This document shows positions 45,906-57,922 of a stretch of DNA of 64,000 nucleotides, piece after piece. A model generated the notes under the pieces. It saw only the letters and a program-made list of their open reading frames with translations, made no database searches and was not told where the DNA came from. Position 1 is the stretch's first letter; the number at the start of each line of letters is the position of its first letter. This DNA comes from Steromphala cineraria (Eukaryota; Mollusca; Gastropoda; Trochida; Trochidae), in contig OU744720.1 of the NCBI GenBank assembly GCA_916613615.1, positions 5,807,749-5,871,748 of the forward strand. Reading direction: 5' to 3'. The position numbers and the translations under genes are program-made.

Positions 45906-46772
45906 ATATATATATTTCTCTACCTATATATATTATATGCCTACATAAGATAAATTGTCTGTAAAGTAACCAGTTTAAAATGCAATCAACAGTTGATCAT
46001 TGTAAGAGGTTAATTACCAGGTAGAGAAAACAATATATCAGAATCTACTTATCTACTTGCTGGAGCCACTTACATGTATATCGAAAATTTCTGTTAATCT
46101 TTGTTCAGTATAGTGGCAAAAATAACGTTCATACCATTAACTATTGATGTTATATGTCAAATTATTTAATTGATTTCATATCATGCAGACAAGATAGAAC
46201 ATGTGCGGATGTTATTAGACTCAAGCATATGGTAATAGTAGCCAAGAAGTCGAGAAAATTATTATAATGATTATCAAAATGAAACAAAGAGGTTTTTATA
46301 ATGAAACGACTACCTTTGATCCAAAACTACATTAACTGTTCTTTTGAATTTTGACCTTCTTTTCTCTGAGCTAACTATAAGTTACATGAATTTTTATTCA
46401 TAACAAATGTATATCACCCTCAGAACATGACATTTATCCAATCTAGTGAAGTTTTTTTTCCCTAAAGTCCACACATTTCAAAAGCAATTTTCTGCATGAA
46501 GAATCCATATCATCCTCAATTTTCTGAACAAACTATCAAATCTCTATTCATGCGAACGTTGTCAATCAGCAGTAATTAAACTATATTCAAAGGAACCAAC
46601 CCTGTTAAATTAAGCTTTCGTTGATAATTTCATCATTTAAAGTTGAGTAATTTAACATTAAATATGAGAAATGAAGACATTTAGTGAATTTGTATAAAGT
46701 AAAGATTTTCCATTTGTTACCAATCAATTTACCACAATTAGTTGATTTCAAAAAATTCTGTTCGTCTTTTAT

Positions 46773-46973
46773 TCATTGGTTATTACCATACTTGATTAAA
46801 ACATCATTCACTTTCGATTTTATTTCATTTGTATCATATTTTGGGTTTTTGGCATTATAAATGATTTTCTCAACTATTACGTGAAAGATAATTTCACAAT
46901 ATTTTTGCCCTGCAAACCTTGACGAACAGAAACTTCCTCTAGTATCATTGCAGCATAAAATTGAGGATGACAT
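46773..46973 (-). CDS. Hypothetical 66-codon ORF with adjacent polyA signal
   Basis: The minus-strand frame begins at ATG 46973 and stops at 46773, directly followed by AATAAA on the minus strand. The second half is hydrophilic and lysine-rich, with KNPKYDTNEIKSKVNDVLIK. An AG lies just upstream of the ATG, so it could be a terminal exon. No family is recognised, and the AT-rich composition allows a chance ORF. Confidence 0.25.
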   Translation of the reverse strand: MSSSILCCNDTRGSFCSSRFAGQKYCEIIFHVIVEKIIYNAKNPKYDTNEIKSKVNDVLIKYGNNQ

Positions 46974-47532
46974 GCCTTAAACATTATTAAACTAATTATA
47001 AAATAACAGCAACGCCAGTAACAAATGTAGTATACCTGCTTTTATATTCAAAACATGCACAAATGCCTCTCAGAAAGTGACAAAACACAACTAAATTTGG
47101 CTTTCATCGGCACTTTAATGATCAGACCGACATCGGTTTCGGAAAGGATTTACGGAAAAGTAATAGAACGTATAATTCTGTATAGAAACAGTATTACGGT
47201 TGTATGTCAGCATTGACGGTTTGAATAAAGGAAAGTGTCTAACCATTTTCAAGTTGATGATGTGTTCCACACTGTTACTGTAATCAGTGATACATGTATT
47301 AATTACCCATACGGTTGAAAATAAGTGGTGACATATTTTCAATATGAGCACCAGTGCACATATCACTTTTGCCTAGCAACGATTGTTGTAGCGCGAGTTC
47401 CCGTATTTTTTCGCCTGTGACGTCATAACGTCATTGTTCGTGACGTCACTGTAGCCGGCCGTCGCAAGGGAAGCGGCCGGTTTCTTGGATATTTCTAAGA
47501 TGGTAAAATGGAATAGAAACGGTAATAAAGAA

Positions 47533-47672
47533 ATTATTACCCTCGGAAGTGTGTCATATGGCCTTTACGAAACTCGTGCAAATTTGTGTATAACCCTCGC
47601 TCTCGCTCGGGTAATACAAAAATTCACACTCGTTTCGTAAAAGTCATATGACACACTTCCGAGGGTAATAAT
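47533..47672. repeat. Foldback (long hairpin) element 2
   Basis: The arms of about 60 bp (47533-47592 and 47612-47672) share ATTATTACCCTCGGAAGTGT and GTCATATG as inverted copies. The loop is TCGCTCTCGCTC. A CRE-rich, GC-rich stretch (47405-47470, with TGACGTCA twice) precedes it. Confidence 0.75.
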
Positions 47673-47699
47673 CTCTATATATAAAACTACTGCAGACCT

Positions 47700-49200
47700 C
47701 TTATGTAAAGGGTTTATTCTGTATCAGAGAGCACACGTTTGTAATAATGAAAGGATCGAGGGCATTGAGAGCAGGTACTACACGAAATACATTAATGTAG
47801 AATTGCCTTTGGTCCCAGTTAAAGGTCCGAGGTCGAATAATCTAACAACGTCTTACCCTTTGGGAAAGATGACAATGCCATCGTAAGGTTGCAAATAAGT
47901 CCAAATGTTCTAAAATAGTGTAACCAACAAAAACATGTAGTTACATGTACTCCTGCCAAAAAAAGTGATGATCAGTTTATCATAATGCATCTTCCTACGG
48001 CAAGGTGAAAAAGTATCGAGCTACTCTCCTCGTTTAGACCTTGCCATCACAGCATAGAATACCTGTGATCAGGAGCAGCGAGACCTATCGTGATCACGAG
48101 TTACGCTCCTTATAAGCTCCTTCAACAATAGCCAATGAAATCGCCGTTTACATTCGGAACAAATTTAAAATACTAACAGACGATCATTCTGAAAACCTGA
48201 GTGAACTTTAATATCAAACTTCAGTCTATGAGCATCAAGAGTACAGAGAAATAAACATTGAGTACCACTCAAATAAAACGTTTCTCTCCCTTGCAAAACA
48301 CATACAAAAGGTTTTTTTTCAAATTGGCTGGTGAAACAGTAGCTTGTTTTTACTCACCTAAATTGCTGTCATTTCCTTCTAAGTAATTCTCAAATTTGTC
48401 AAATTTCGGTTATTCAATTGGAATTAAATATATATATATATTCACGCCAAAATATCGATTGATCACAAACTGCATTATTATTATAGCTGGATTTAAAATA
48501 CGTTCCTGCGTGGAATTGTTAGTAAAAGAGGGGCGGTCATTATGATGTGTATTGTGATTTAAGATCTAATATTTATCTTAAAAATAACTTGTCCTCGTTT
48601 AGTCAGTGGTGATGTATCCCTGCACGTTTAACCCACAGCCGAATTTCACTAACAAGCTGTCTTCTGATTGGACTATCCAACTTCCGTGCAGTGGGCTGAA
48701 ATGCTAGCACTGAAATTACGGCCAATGATGTCAAGGGAGGAACGAAACGGTTTAGGAACTTTTTTGCTTCGCCCGTGACGTTGTGAAGATGATCAAAATG
48801 AAACTCGAATCTTACTCACAAGAGATTCAGAGACATCGGTAAGTGAAATACACCTATTCATATAGCAATTTAGTCATTCAATGATATCCTGGTTTCATGA
48901 CATTAATGGATGCAATCTAAAAATACTTTTCTGGTCACTTAGTCGTTCCGTAACATCATATAAACGGATTGAAATAGTCAAAAGTTATGTCCGTGACATA
49001 AACACACTGCATTGTTGTAGTCAATGTGCGGAATTTACAAGGGTTTGTGTATGTGGTTTCAAACCATAAACAGCATGTTTATTAACATCCACTTAAGTTA
49101 CAAAGACAACTAAGAAGAAATTACATATTATCATATAACACTTAAAACAAATTGAGGGTGTTATTTATATTATACATCCTCGACGATTTCAACTATTGTA
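47700..49200. other. Intergenic DNA, nothing recognised
   Basis: No coding or repeat structure was recognised beyond a short AT microsatellite near 48429. Confidence 0.35.
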
Positions 49201-49211
49201 AATTGATTTCT

Positions 49212-49527
49212 TTTAAAGGGGCAGTAGCACGTTTTTAGGGGGAATATAAGGTGATGTGAGGAACATGAAATAATTCAAATATTTAACGTAAATTTTAGCC
49301 ATGCGATTCCTTTTTCTTACAGAAAATGAATTAAAGGTGTTCACACAAAAATGGCCGCCTATGTATTTTATGTGAATCTTCATACTTTGTCCTCCGACTA
49401 TGGATGATTCACTTGTGTAATGACATTTTTGATACTGTCAAAATAATACATTTAACATTAACTTACAATTATCACTGAAAATTTTAAAATATAAAATTAT
49501 CAAAAAACGTGCTACTGCCCCTTTAAA
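49212..49527 (+). mobile_element. MITE family C, complete copy with TTAA target
   Basis: A perfect inverted repeat of about 25 bp (AGGGGCAGTAGCACGTTTTT and its complement) lies between TTAA tetranucleotides. It is 316 bp long with no coding capacity. TTAA targeting is the hallmark of piggyBac-type elements, so that superfamily is inferred. Related copies are at 51314-51662 and 20236-20590. Confidence 0.85.
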
Positions 49528-50339
49528 GTGTGTTTGAACTAATTTATATTACAATATAATAATGGAAAAGCAATATAGAGACATGCTTATCATTCATGAT
49601 AAATAGAAGACTTCACTTTCGTTTTTATCTCAATTAATCACTCCGTCATTATTTGTGTTCGTGGCTTATACAACAATACAGTAATGGAAAAACAATATTG
49701 AAACACATTTATTAGTGATGATAAATAGTAGACTTCACTTCTGTTTTATTGATTTGTCTCAATTAACCACTCTGTCTATATATCCCGGTGTTCCTGGCCA
49801 TTTACAAACCAGCAAATACCACTCAAATGTATCTATCTAGTGAATTGTGTAAGCTTGCAACAATGTAGCAGTAATATGTTTGTCATAGATGTAACAACAC
49901 TCATGCAAACAATCTAATTGAACATAGAGAAGTAAAGGATTACAAAAATGTTGAAATAGTATTTCAAAATTGGACTATGAACAGCTACAAAACAAGGCTG
50001 AGCTGTCAAAGAACCGTGATGGTCCATGAATATTACAATGGTCAAATGAAATTGAGAACGGTAAACATCGTGGGGGAGTTAATTCATAATTCGTTGTATA
50101 ATGTCGATTCGTAGTATGATATTAGAAGTTGTAATGTTTTATACTTCTAATGATCTGGCCGAATTCCTTAATTTCTTTCAAATTGCCTGGTCATACAACA
50201 AGCAGAAATAGGCAATTAATTGTATTTATTCCACATATTGTTGTACAGGTCAAAGTTGCACGAAGCCTCTGGTGCGCAGCTTTGACGGTAGCCAGATTCC
50301 TCCCTCCAACAACACCAGACTTCGTTCTGTAGATATCAT

Positions 50340-50585
50340 TGACCTTACCGTGCCTAAACAAGATATTCTTTATCAACCAACATTGGCATGAGAGATTACG
50401 ATGGGCGTTACAATGTTCACGTTCTGGTATGGCCTGTTTGTTCCCCGGACACGAACCCAAAAGACCAAATATGTATTTCATCTATTAGAAAAGTACGGAA
50501 GCGTCAGCGGCCGCCTGTGACGATGCATGAGATGGCAATTGCTCTATGGGGATTATCTCAAATATTTTCTACAAATTTCTGACGT
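50340..50585 (+). pseudogene. Tc1/mariner transposase, internally deleted relic
   Basis: An HWHERLRWA segment near 50373 (normally upstream of the catalytic core) is joined almost directly, with a frame change, to VWPVCSPDTNPKDQ near 50432. The latter is the WPxxSPDxNPxE region holding the third catalytic residue, followed by a VRKRQRPPVT-like tail. The catalytic core between them is deleted. Confidence 0.65.
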
Positions 50586-50879
50586 CATAGATGGGGAGAC
50601 GTAGCATTGTTTGCACCGATGCCATAAGTAGACATACACGCACATGATGTAACGTTTGATAACTTTGACAGTCAAACATTGTATTCGCTGATATTATAAA
50701 GAATCATGTATAATTTGTATGCCTTTTCATAATGTAACTCAATGATGATCTGAAACCAGTTTTTCATAAACCAAACAGTACATTGATATGATTTGTTTAG
50801 TTATTATATTACTTTTCAAACCCGATCAAAACTTTTGCAGCGTAGATTATTGCAGCTTGAAAAAAAAACAAATTCAGGT

Positions 50880-51090
50880 GCAAGAAACGCACTTTATTAA
50901 AAGTTGATACCTCCCATGAATACACATTAGCAAGAAGTGTTCTCTCACAGCGTCTCTTATAGGGACTATTTCCTGTGTGCTGTTGGTCTCATCACTTGTA
51001 GAAACAAATAAACCTACTAGAAAATTTATGACTGAAATCGTTGTATTGCACAATGTGAAATATCTGCAATCGTTGCATTGAGTTAGATCA
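50880..51090. repeat. Segment paralogous to 40370-40560
   Basis: Shares ATACCTCCCATGAATAC, CTATTTCCTGTGTG and TGGTCTCATCACTT-like words with 40370-40560 in the same order. No gene. Confidence 0.5.
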
Positions 51091-51313
51091 AGGGGACAAA
51101 CGGACTATGATAAACGGTTTTATTCTTTCATTTGCATTTACTGTTAACATCTCATCAACGCCCATGATAAAGTATAACAGCAACATTACCGTCTGGCATT
51201 TAGTGCTTTAACTCAATGTTTGTTGCAAGATAAGACATAACATGTGTTTATTTCATATCTTTTTCTTTGAAAAGACAAATTGCGTATTAGACTTATATGA
51301 GTTTTAGAGACCT

Positions 51314-51662
51314 TTAAAGAGGCAGTAGCACGTTTTAAGGGGGAATATATGGTGATGTCAGGAAAATGAAAATTAATGGTTTCAATTGAAAGACAATGTA
51401 TTCAAACTAAATTGAGCAGTAGTAATTCGAATATATAACGTAACGCTAAGCCATGCAATTCCTTTTTCTTACACAACATGAATTAAAGGTGTTCACAAAA
51501 AATGGCCGCCAATGGATTTTATGTGAATCTTCATACTTTTTCCTCTGACTATGGATGATTGACTTATGTATTGAGATTTTTGACACTGTCAAAATGATAC
51601 ATTTAACATTAACTTACAATTATCAGTGAAAAATTAAGAATATGAAATTATCTGTCCCTTTA
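51314..51662 (+). mobile_element. MITE family C, second copy
   Basis: TTAA at both ends. The left terminus AGAGGCAGTAGCACG is preserved and the right terminus is shortened to TGTCCCT. The interior is colinear with the copy at 49212 (ATGGCCGCCAATGGATTTTA and others). Confidence 0.8.
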
Positions 51663-52453
51663 AGAGTCTCTGTCTTTCGCACACAGAACAGTGACCAATC
51701 CATTACATTGCTTTTTCTCCTCACATTTGTGATTGCAAATCGTGAAGACCTATGAATTGATTGCGACGTAATTGAGGTTTATGATATGAAGTGTCTAAGT
51801 AAAGTGGAAACATGACGCACAATCCTGTCTGAGTGTTCTTTATTGTACTTTGATCTTGTGCCTGATTGAATACCATACCTTTAATGGTGGTGTCTATACA
51901 TCAACTAATCACTTCAAATGTTTCAAGGGACGAGGAGGGTGTCTCTACACAATACTACAGATACTGTTTTTCAAAGATAAGCATGTTTAAAGCACTACAC
52001 ATTAAGGAAATGAGATTTCTTCTCTGTGTAATTCAGTTCTTTCACAACTGTAAGTGCCAATACACAACAATGTTCAATGTGTGTTGACAGTTTATGTTTG
52101 TTTCAGGAGCTGGTAAATTGTCTTCACAACTGATTTGGGTAGCTGCTCTGTTGTGAAGAACCATAGTTTTTCAGCAAAATAGTTGATAAAAGGACTCTCT
52201 TCTGATATGATGTTTAACAGAAACGCTCATTAATACCTAAGTATACTCAGAACAATAAGTTAAGCGCCATTTATTTTAATTGAGTATATCTTTTCAAGAA
52301 TTAAATATGTTGACAGTCAGAAATGCTCGTGATACTCCGACTTAACAGTTAACAGAATGAACTCGTGTATTTGGAGAAATCATATTTTACGTGACAACAA
52401 AATATCGTCTGTTATCTCAACCAACTGGTGGCATATGAGTCTGAGATTCAACA

Positions 52454-53460
52454 ATGCCAAGGTATAAATTATCAATAAGGGAGGGATGGTGAATAGTTGG
52501 TATGCGGAATTTCCTGAAGATCAATTGCTAGACAGTTGGGGAATCACCACAGTGTTATCACACGTTTGATACCAAAACACATCCAAATCAATGACGTGAA
52601 AGACCGTGTTAGATCTGGAAGTCCGACAATAACCTCTGTGCGTTAAGATAGAGCACTGGTTCGGAATGTTAGACACGTTCCCTTCTCTAGTGCCCCAATA
52701 CTGGGGGATAACTGGATTACACAGGAGGGTTTCCATAGCAACCGTTAGGAATGGCCTTTGAGTGGCGGGTTATAGGGCATTTAGGTCTCTCAAACGTCAT
52801 GAATTAACATAACGGCACATTAATGAACGTCTAAAGTGGTGTAAAGCGAGATTTGGTATAAAATTTGGCGCCGGGACATTGGTCTGATGAGTGTAGGATG
52901 ATGTTACATATTGTGGATGGCTGAATTCGTGTTTGACACCCGCTTCGCACCAAGTTATATCCAACCAAACTATCAGTTTGGTGGTTGCTCTGTGACGATA
53001 TGGGGTTGTTTCTCCTACGGTTGTAAACTCGACCTTGTGACAGTTCCAGGTACACTCAATGCACAGAAATATCGATGTAACACCCTTCTTCCTGTGGTAA
53101 TTCCACATTTCGACAAGCACCCTCTTCGTACAAAACCAGTTTACATGGGAGACAATGCTAGACCCCATAGAGCCAGAGTTGTAACACAGATTATACAGCG
53201 GCGAGCAATAACAATGCTACCTTGCTTGCAGGCCCGACTTGAACCCGATAGAACATCTATGGGGTATCATTGGTCGCCGTATATGTAGAAGAGACCCTCC
53301 TGTCGCTGGAGAAATGTTCGGTTTTTTTTAAACTTTCCAAAGAATTAAAGGCGTCCTTTCCATAATATAAAAGGCAGAGTTGAATGCAGCACTGCATCAG
53401 AAATGACAGCAGATTCCCCTAAGTCATACAGTGACTGATATGTACTACGTCGAGGTGGGT
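52454..53460 (+). pseudogene. Tc1/mariner transposase, near full-length pseudogene
   Basis: It starts with MPRYKLSIREGW at 52454, like the Tc1 N terminus. The catalytic residues can still be placed in order: WSDECRMML with the first Asp near 52880, YMGDNARPHRARV with the second near 53145, and PDLNPIEHLW with the Glu near 53235. Between them IWGCFSYGCKLDLVTVPGTL and NAQKYR follow the family pattern closely. Several stops and frameshifts make it inactive. I did not find a clear TIR pair. Confidence 0.8.
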
Positions 53461-53469
53461 CAATCAAGT

Positions 53470-54441
53470 CATATATGCACAAAGATCAAATACTCGCTAT
53501 CTATTTAACACTGGTTTACACTATTCTTAAGGTCACAATGTTAACTTTTAAGACAGTCCCATTCTGTTTTATCGACCGATATAACAGTTATGGTAATAGT
53601 TGTTTTCATTGCACAATTGTTGAAAACACACTGTTTAGAATTTACTCTACAGAGTCAGTAAATTGTAAAGCCATCCACTTATTGGTCTAAATTTTGTCAA
53701 ATCGGCACACCCTTATTTACCACTAGATACCAATTTGTACATAATCAGGAATACCTGTGACTTACATGTATTTGTTAAACTTTAGTTTACATTCTGGTGG
53801 CGCTTACATTTTTGTTCTGATTAAATTTCATCACATCTTCATGAAATGCTTAAAGAAAATAATTAAATTAAAGAACAATAATCGTTAAGTTCCAAAATAA
53901 TTCGCCAAAGCTCCTCTTGTATTAACATCACTGTATTACTGCACTTGCAAATGACAGGACTGTCTAGAATATATTTCTGAACCATAAAAGAAGTTCATTT
54001 GCAGTTGATTGACCAACTAATAGCATCTTCACATTCAAGTGAATGGAATGGTAAATCTATATTCTATTCCCAGAAACTCGATTAACCTCTTCTGTTGCGC
54101 GACAATCGTGTTCCAGCCATTGAATTAGCTACTCTCAAACCTAGGATTTACATTGAAACCTGAAATACCACGTGAAACAGAACTTCTATTTTGAAACCGC
54201 TCATTATGCTCTGTAGGGCAACCATTTTACAAATGCAAAGTATATTAACACATTAAATTTCAAAGCAATAGACCACAAATGGAAGCTCCATTGGACGGAC
54301 CACACACTGCTTTGCACAAATTAAACTGACAATGAGAATAATTCTGTCAACATAAGAATACAATCATTACATTATCATGTTATGTTATTAAACGACCACA
54401 AACAAAATTTATTTTTTAGAACAGTTATTTCTGTTCTTATT
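53470..54441. repeat. Diverged paralogous block 5 (part), no gene
   Basis: Bases 54020-54190 resemble 31390-31560 and 4730-4880. No coding sequence was recognised. Confidence 0.4.
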
Positions 54442-54738
54442 CGCCGATTTTGTGGGGTAGAAGTTTAGGTGCGTGATTGGAGGAAATAAGTTAGTTGTGC
54501 AATCACCGACGCTGTTCTAAAATCGTCATTTTGGCTACTGAATCATGGAAAAAGCGCTGGATATGATCCATCCTATTCATTCGAGATGCGTTGTTCATTT
54601 GCTAAAAGTATTCAAATGGATTGTGGCAAATTTCTCCGCCAGTGGAAACTGCCGGAACCCACGCATTTGGTTTACTAAGAACAGAGGCTCGATCAACATT
54701 TCATGACTTGATCTGCCTTTCTTGGGAGAGAAAGGTAG
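54442..54738 (-). mobile_element. MITE family B copy in the left arm of the inverted duplication
   Basis: Runs from CGCCGATTTTGTGGGGTAGA through GCAATCACCGACGCTGTTCT to CTTGGGAGAGAAAGG, antiparallel to the copy at 4001. Its counterpart in the right arm is at 63776-64000. Confidence 0.7.
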
Positions 54739-55652
54739 AAAGGAGGATTTAACTGTTGGTGATTGTTCAATTTATTTTCCTTCCGATAACTGCTCCTGTT
54801 GACCGAGATTTGGCATTACTACCTCATTGAAAGCTTTTAGGCGGAAAACCTTTTCTCACCTGCTGTTTGTCCTTGAAGAAGGAAGTTCACTTCGCTTCAT
54901 TGTCTGTGTCTCAAAATAATAACACCTGATCACGAAAAGATTGCAGGAATGATTTTGCAATTTGACGTACGTAATTATGTATAAACAGATTCACTAGTTT
55001 TTCCTGATACTATTGTGCGCTGTACTACTTAACCTAGGACACGATTTTCTGATGTTCCGTTTCATGTCCTCATGTTCATGAGATTACCCGCTAATGATAA
55101 AAGTTAATAGCATTTGTTTGTATCCCATGTAACTTTGGAAACAGAATTGTAAGCCATACTTTGATTTTGTTACGGTTATCCTTTTAAAATGTCCAGTTTT
55201 TCTCAATCTTGATGTGTTTAATAAATCATGTTCCATTACACAATTCCTCCTTGTTAGTTATAACATATACACCATACGTTTTAGGGACAGAAACATTCTA
55301 AAATGTATCACTTAACAACATATTTAAAGATAGCTGCACCACGGGGACAATAACTTGTAGTAAAACGAGAAGCAAATGATGGCTCCAATGCTAAATCAAG
55401 TGGTTGTTACGTTTGTCCTATTCTGGCCAATACGACTTATGTATCCAAAAACTACAATAATTGAACTAATCCCATTTTATGTTGGATTCACTTGCCAATC
55501 ACAATGAAGCCATTCTCGTATGCTTCAACAATCCTCAATATCTAGCATTGGCCTGTGGCAAACTTACAAATTTATTTCAAGACTGAGCGCAGAGGGGCTA
55601 AACTGATAAGTTGTTTGTCAAACGCTTGGAGCTATTAACAATATTAAGATAT
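54518..55652 (+). repeat. Inverted duplication, left arm (outer part)
   Basis: Matches the reverse complement of 62850-64000 at high similarity. For example, CACTTGATTTRGCATTGGAG and GTTATTGTCCCCGTGGTGCA are shared when this arm is reverse complemented. The true left limit may be earlier, because the right arm is cut by the window end. Confidence 0.9.
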
Positions 55653-57922
55653 TATACAATTATTGACTGGTGATGAGGTCAATACGTGTTTTTATGGACC
55701 TGCTAAAAGCAATATTGACCGAGGACGAAGTCCGAGTGTTTTTATGGACCTGCTAAAAGCAATATTGACTTTTATTGTTTTATTATGTGATTGACGAGAC
55801 AAAGATAAAAACAACACAGTCATAAGGTTGAAAATGTAGTTGTATTTGCACTTCAAACAAATGACGTCATGCAAACAGTAGTATGACGTCATGAACAAGG
55901 GTTTGACGTCAGCAAAAATCAAACACTATATTCGATTATCAGAAAAGCTTATTCAAAGCAGGTCTTACTGATGTTGATAAAAATTGTAATTAATTGTAAC
56001 ATTGCAGCCATGCAAAACAGGTCCAGGCATTCGTGTCATGCAGTTGTGTACCATATTGCTCTGCACCTGTACATTATCATGAACATCTATAGTTTCTAAA
56101 AGACGATCAAAATCAACGTCATTAAGAAAGTTAGTAAGATTAGGGTCGTTTGTGGGTAAGGCGGCGTCGCATGTTTTCTCGGCAATGGTTGCTGACATTT
56201 TCTTCTTTGCTTTCTCATCGGTGTAGCCAGTGTAGGTTTTCAGGCTCGATTCGGACTTGTGGCCCGTCACAGTCATGATATGGCGGGAGGGGACCTGGGC
56301 GGCGTCCAATACGTGCACTGTAGTGGCTCTAAGTGAATGATTTGTATACTTCACTGACAGTCCTGCTTTTATACTGAGACTGGGCATCATTGAACCGAGA
56401 CGATTGTGGCCAAGGGGTACCGGATAATAGGATTGATTGTTTTCAATCTTAAAGTTTGGCTGTTGAAACAGTTTGGGACAATTTTCGTTCAGTTGTCTAA
56501 TGTACTTTACAAATGACCGTACTGGGCATCTTGGATTTTCTGCAAAAGAAAGGCATAATTTGTTTAGAAAAAATAAATAAAATCATCTGGATTGGAACAT
56601 TGAAACCATACGTTTAATATCTGGCATTTCCTAAAGCAAAGGAATGAGTTAGAGTGACGTCCCTTTCTTTGTATGGATAATGGCGTTACGGTTGCCGAGC
56701 CGCTCGGCGTTATGTAATGGTTTGTATCCTTTTCATGTTACCGAAGTTTATATTGTGTGATACATAAAACTTTTATATTTATCATATTTGTTTAGCATAT
56801 AGTACCTTTCTTCTCATACATTCTGCCCCGAGCACGGTCTCCGTCATCTTGGTGGTTCTTTGTCTGTTCGTCTCGACGCATGTAAACATACATGTCCCCG
56901 TCAGCGTCCGTAGTAATCGCGAGGTCAGTCACCTTCAAAGCGGCCAAATTCTCCCTCCCCCTCCTTCCGAAGTGAAGCATGATATCCAGGAACACCTTAT
57001 CGAATATTAAAAAAGATTGGTTTAACGACAAAGACAAAATTGATGTATAAATAAGTTAAAATAACGTTAAGGAATCACAGTAGGTATCGTTAATGAAGTG
57101 ATTAAACGAGGCTAATCGTATCAAGCGTTATGCATGCATTTAAAATCTTAAATAACAAATTTAAAACATCATCTTTGGGATTAATTCATTTACCTTGTAT
57201 TGAAGAAATACTGGACAATCATCACTGCAAACGTAGTCATAGAGTTTGGTGAGATCGGCATCCGCTATTGGGGGGTGGTGGTTAATTTCTCCGTGTCCGC
57301 TCCGCTTCAAATCTTTTCCCATCGCTTTGAATGTTTTACTTGATGTTTTGAAATCTGCACCTCGAATGATATCAATTTCAGGTCTGGTCTTTTCAATGTG
57401 CCTCTGAATCCCGTGTCTGTAGGCCATAAGTGTGGCTTTTTTGTATTTTTCACCCTTCTCAGTCCTTGCCTCTAAATAAAACTTTGATAGCGTTGCGTCC
57501 AATTCTGCTGGGACGAGGTTTTCAAAATCTGTAGATTTACCTTTATGGTTTAGGTATTCTTTAAAAACGCGTATTGCAGTTGAGGTTGCCTTCATAGTGT
57601 TTTTGGCATCCACATTTTCTAAAATGTGATTTTCCTCAGTTTCCGAAAGATCTGCAAAACGACTCTGTTTACGATCGGTCATCTTGATCAGCGTTAGCAT
57701 GTGAAGCGAAACGGAGATTCCATCAAGCAATGCAATTTGATTGGCTGATATTTGGGGAAGATTTCATCCGGGTGTCTAGAAATCTATTTTTAGTAACTCA
57801 AGTCAATATCACTTTTGGTCGGACTCGGGGTCACGGGGGTCAAGTCAATATCACTTTCTGTCGACCGTCACGTGACCGGTTCTCGGCCAATCGGATTGCC
57901 GGAAAATTACTCTCACATAATA
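55653..57922 (-). mobile_element. Crypton-like tyrosine recombinase element (filled site)
   Basis: The inverted arm at 62592-64000 reads straight through this point (ATTAAGATATACCAAA when reverse complemented), so about 2.27 kb is inserted here. Near the ends are two copies each of AAAAGCAATATTGAC (55705-55719, 55755-55769) and its inverted relative GTCAATATCACTTTT (57802-57816, 57844-57858). The left pair lies in a 34-bp direct repeat spaced by 51 bp. A complete recombinase gene lies between. Cryptons do not classically carry TIRs, so these motifs may be recombinase binding sites. Exact ends cannot be fixed by eye. Confidence 0.65.
55965..57682 (-). CDS. Tyrosine recombinase, Crypton/KIAA1958-like, three exons
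   Basis: Exons on the minus strand are 57682-57194, 56995-56806 and 56539-55965, with GT donors at 57193-57192 and 56805-56804 and AG acceptors at 56997-56996 and 56541-56540. The phases fit (0 and 1), giving 417 residues. The start at 57682 opens MTDRKQSRFADLS; another in-frame ATG is at 57700. Residues 1-160 are the N-terminal DNA-binding-like region. The catalytic domain follows, with R175 and E178 in FGRRGREN, H294-S-L-R297, H320 in TGHKS and Y329, so all tyrosine-recombinase residues are present. Such enzymes cut and rejoin DNA through a 3'-phosphotyrosine link. It could be an active element or a host-adopted gene. The family name is from the KV-LDIMLHFGRRGREN motif (recall). Three CRE octamers lie downstream (55862-55910). 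Confidence 0.8.
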
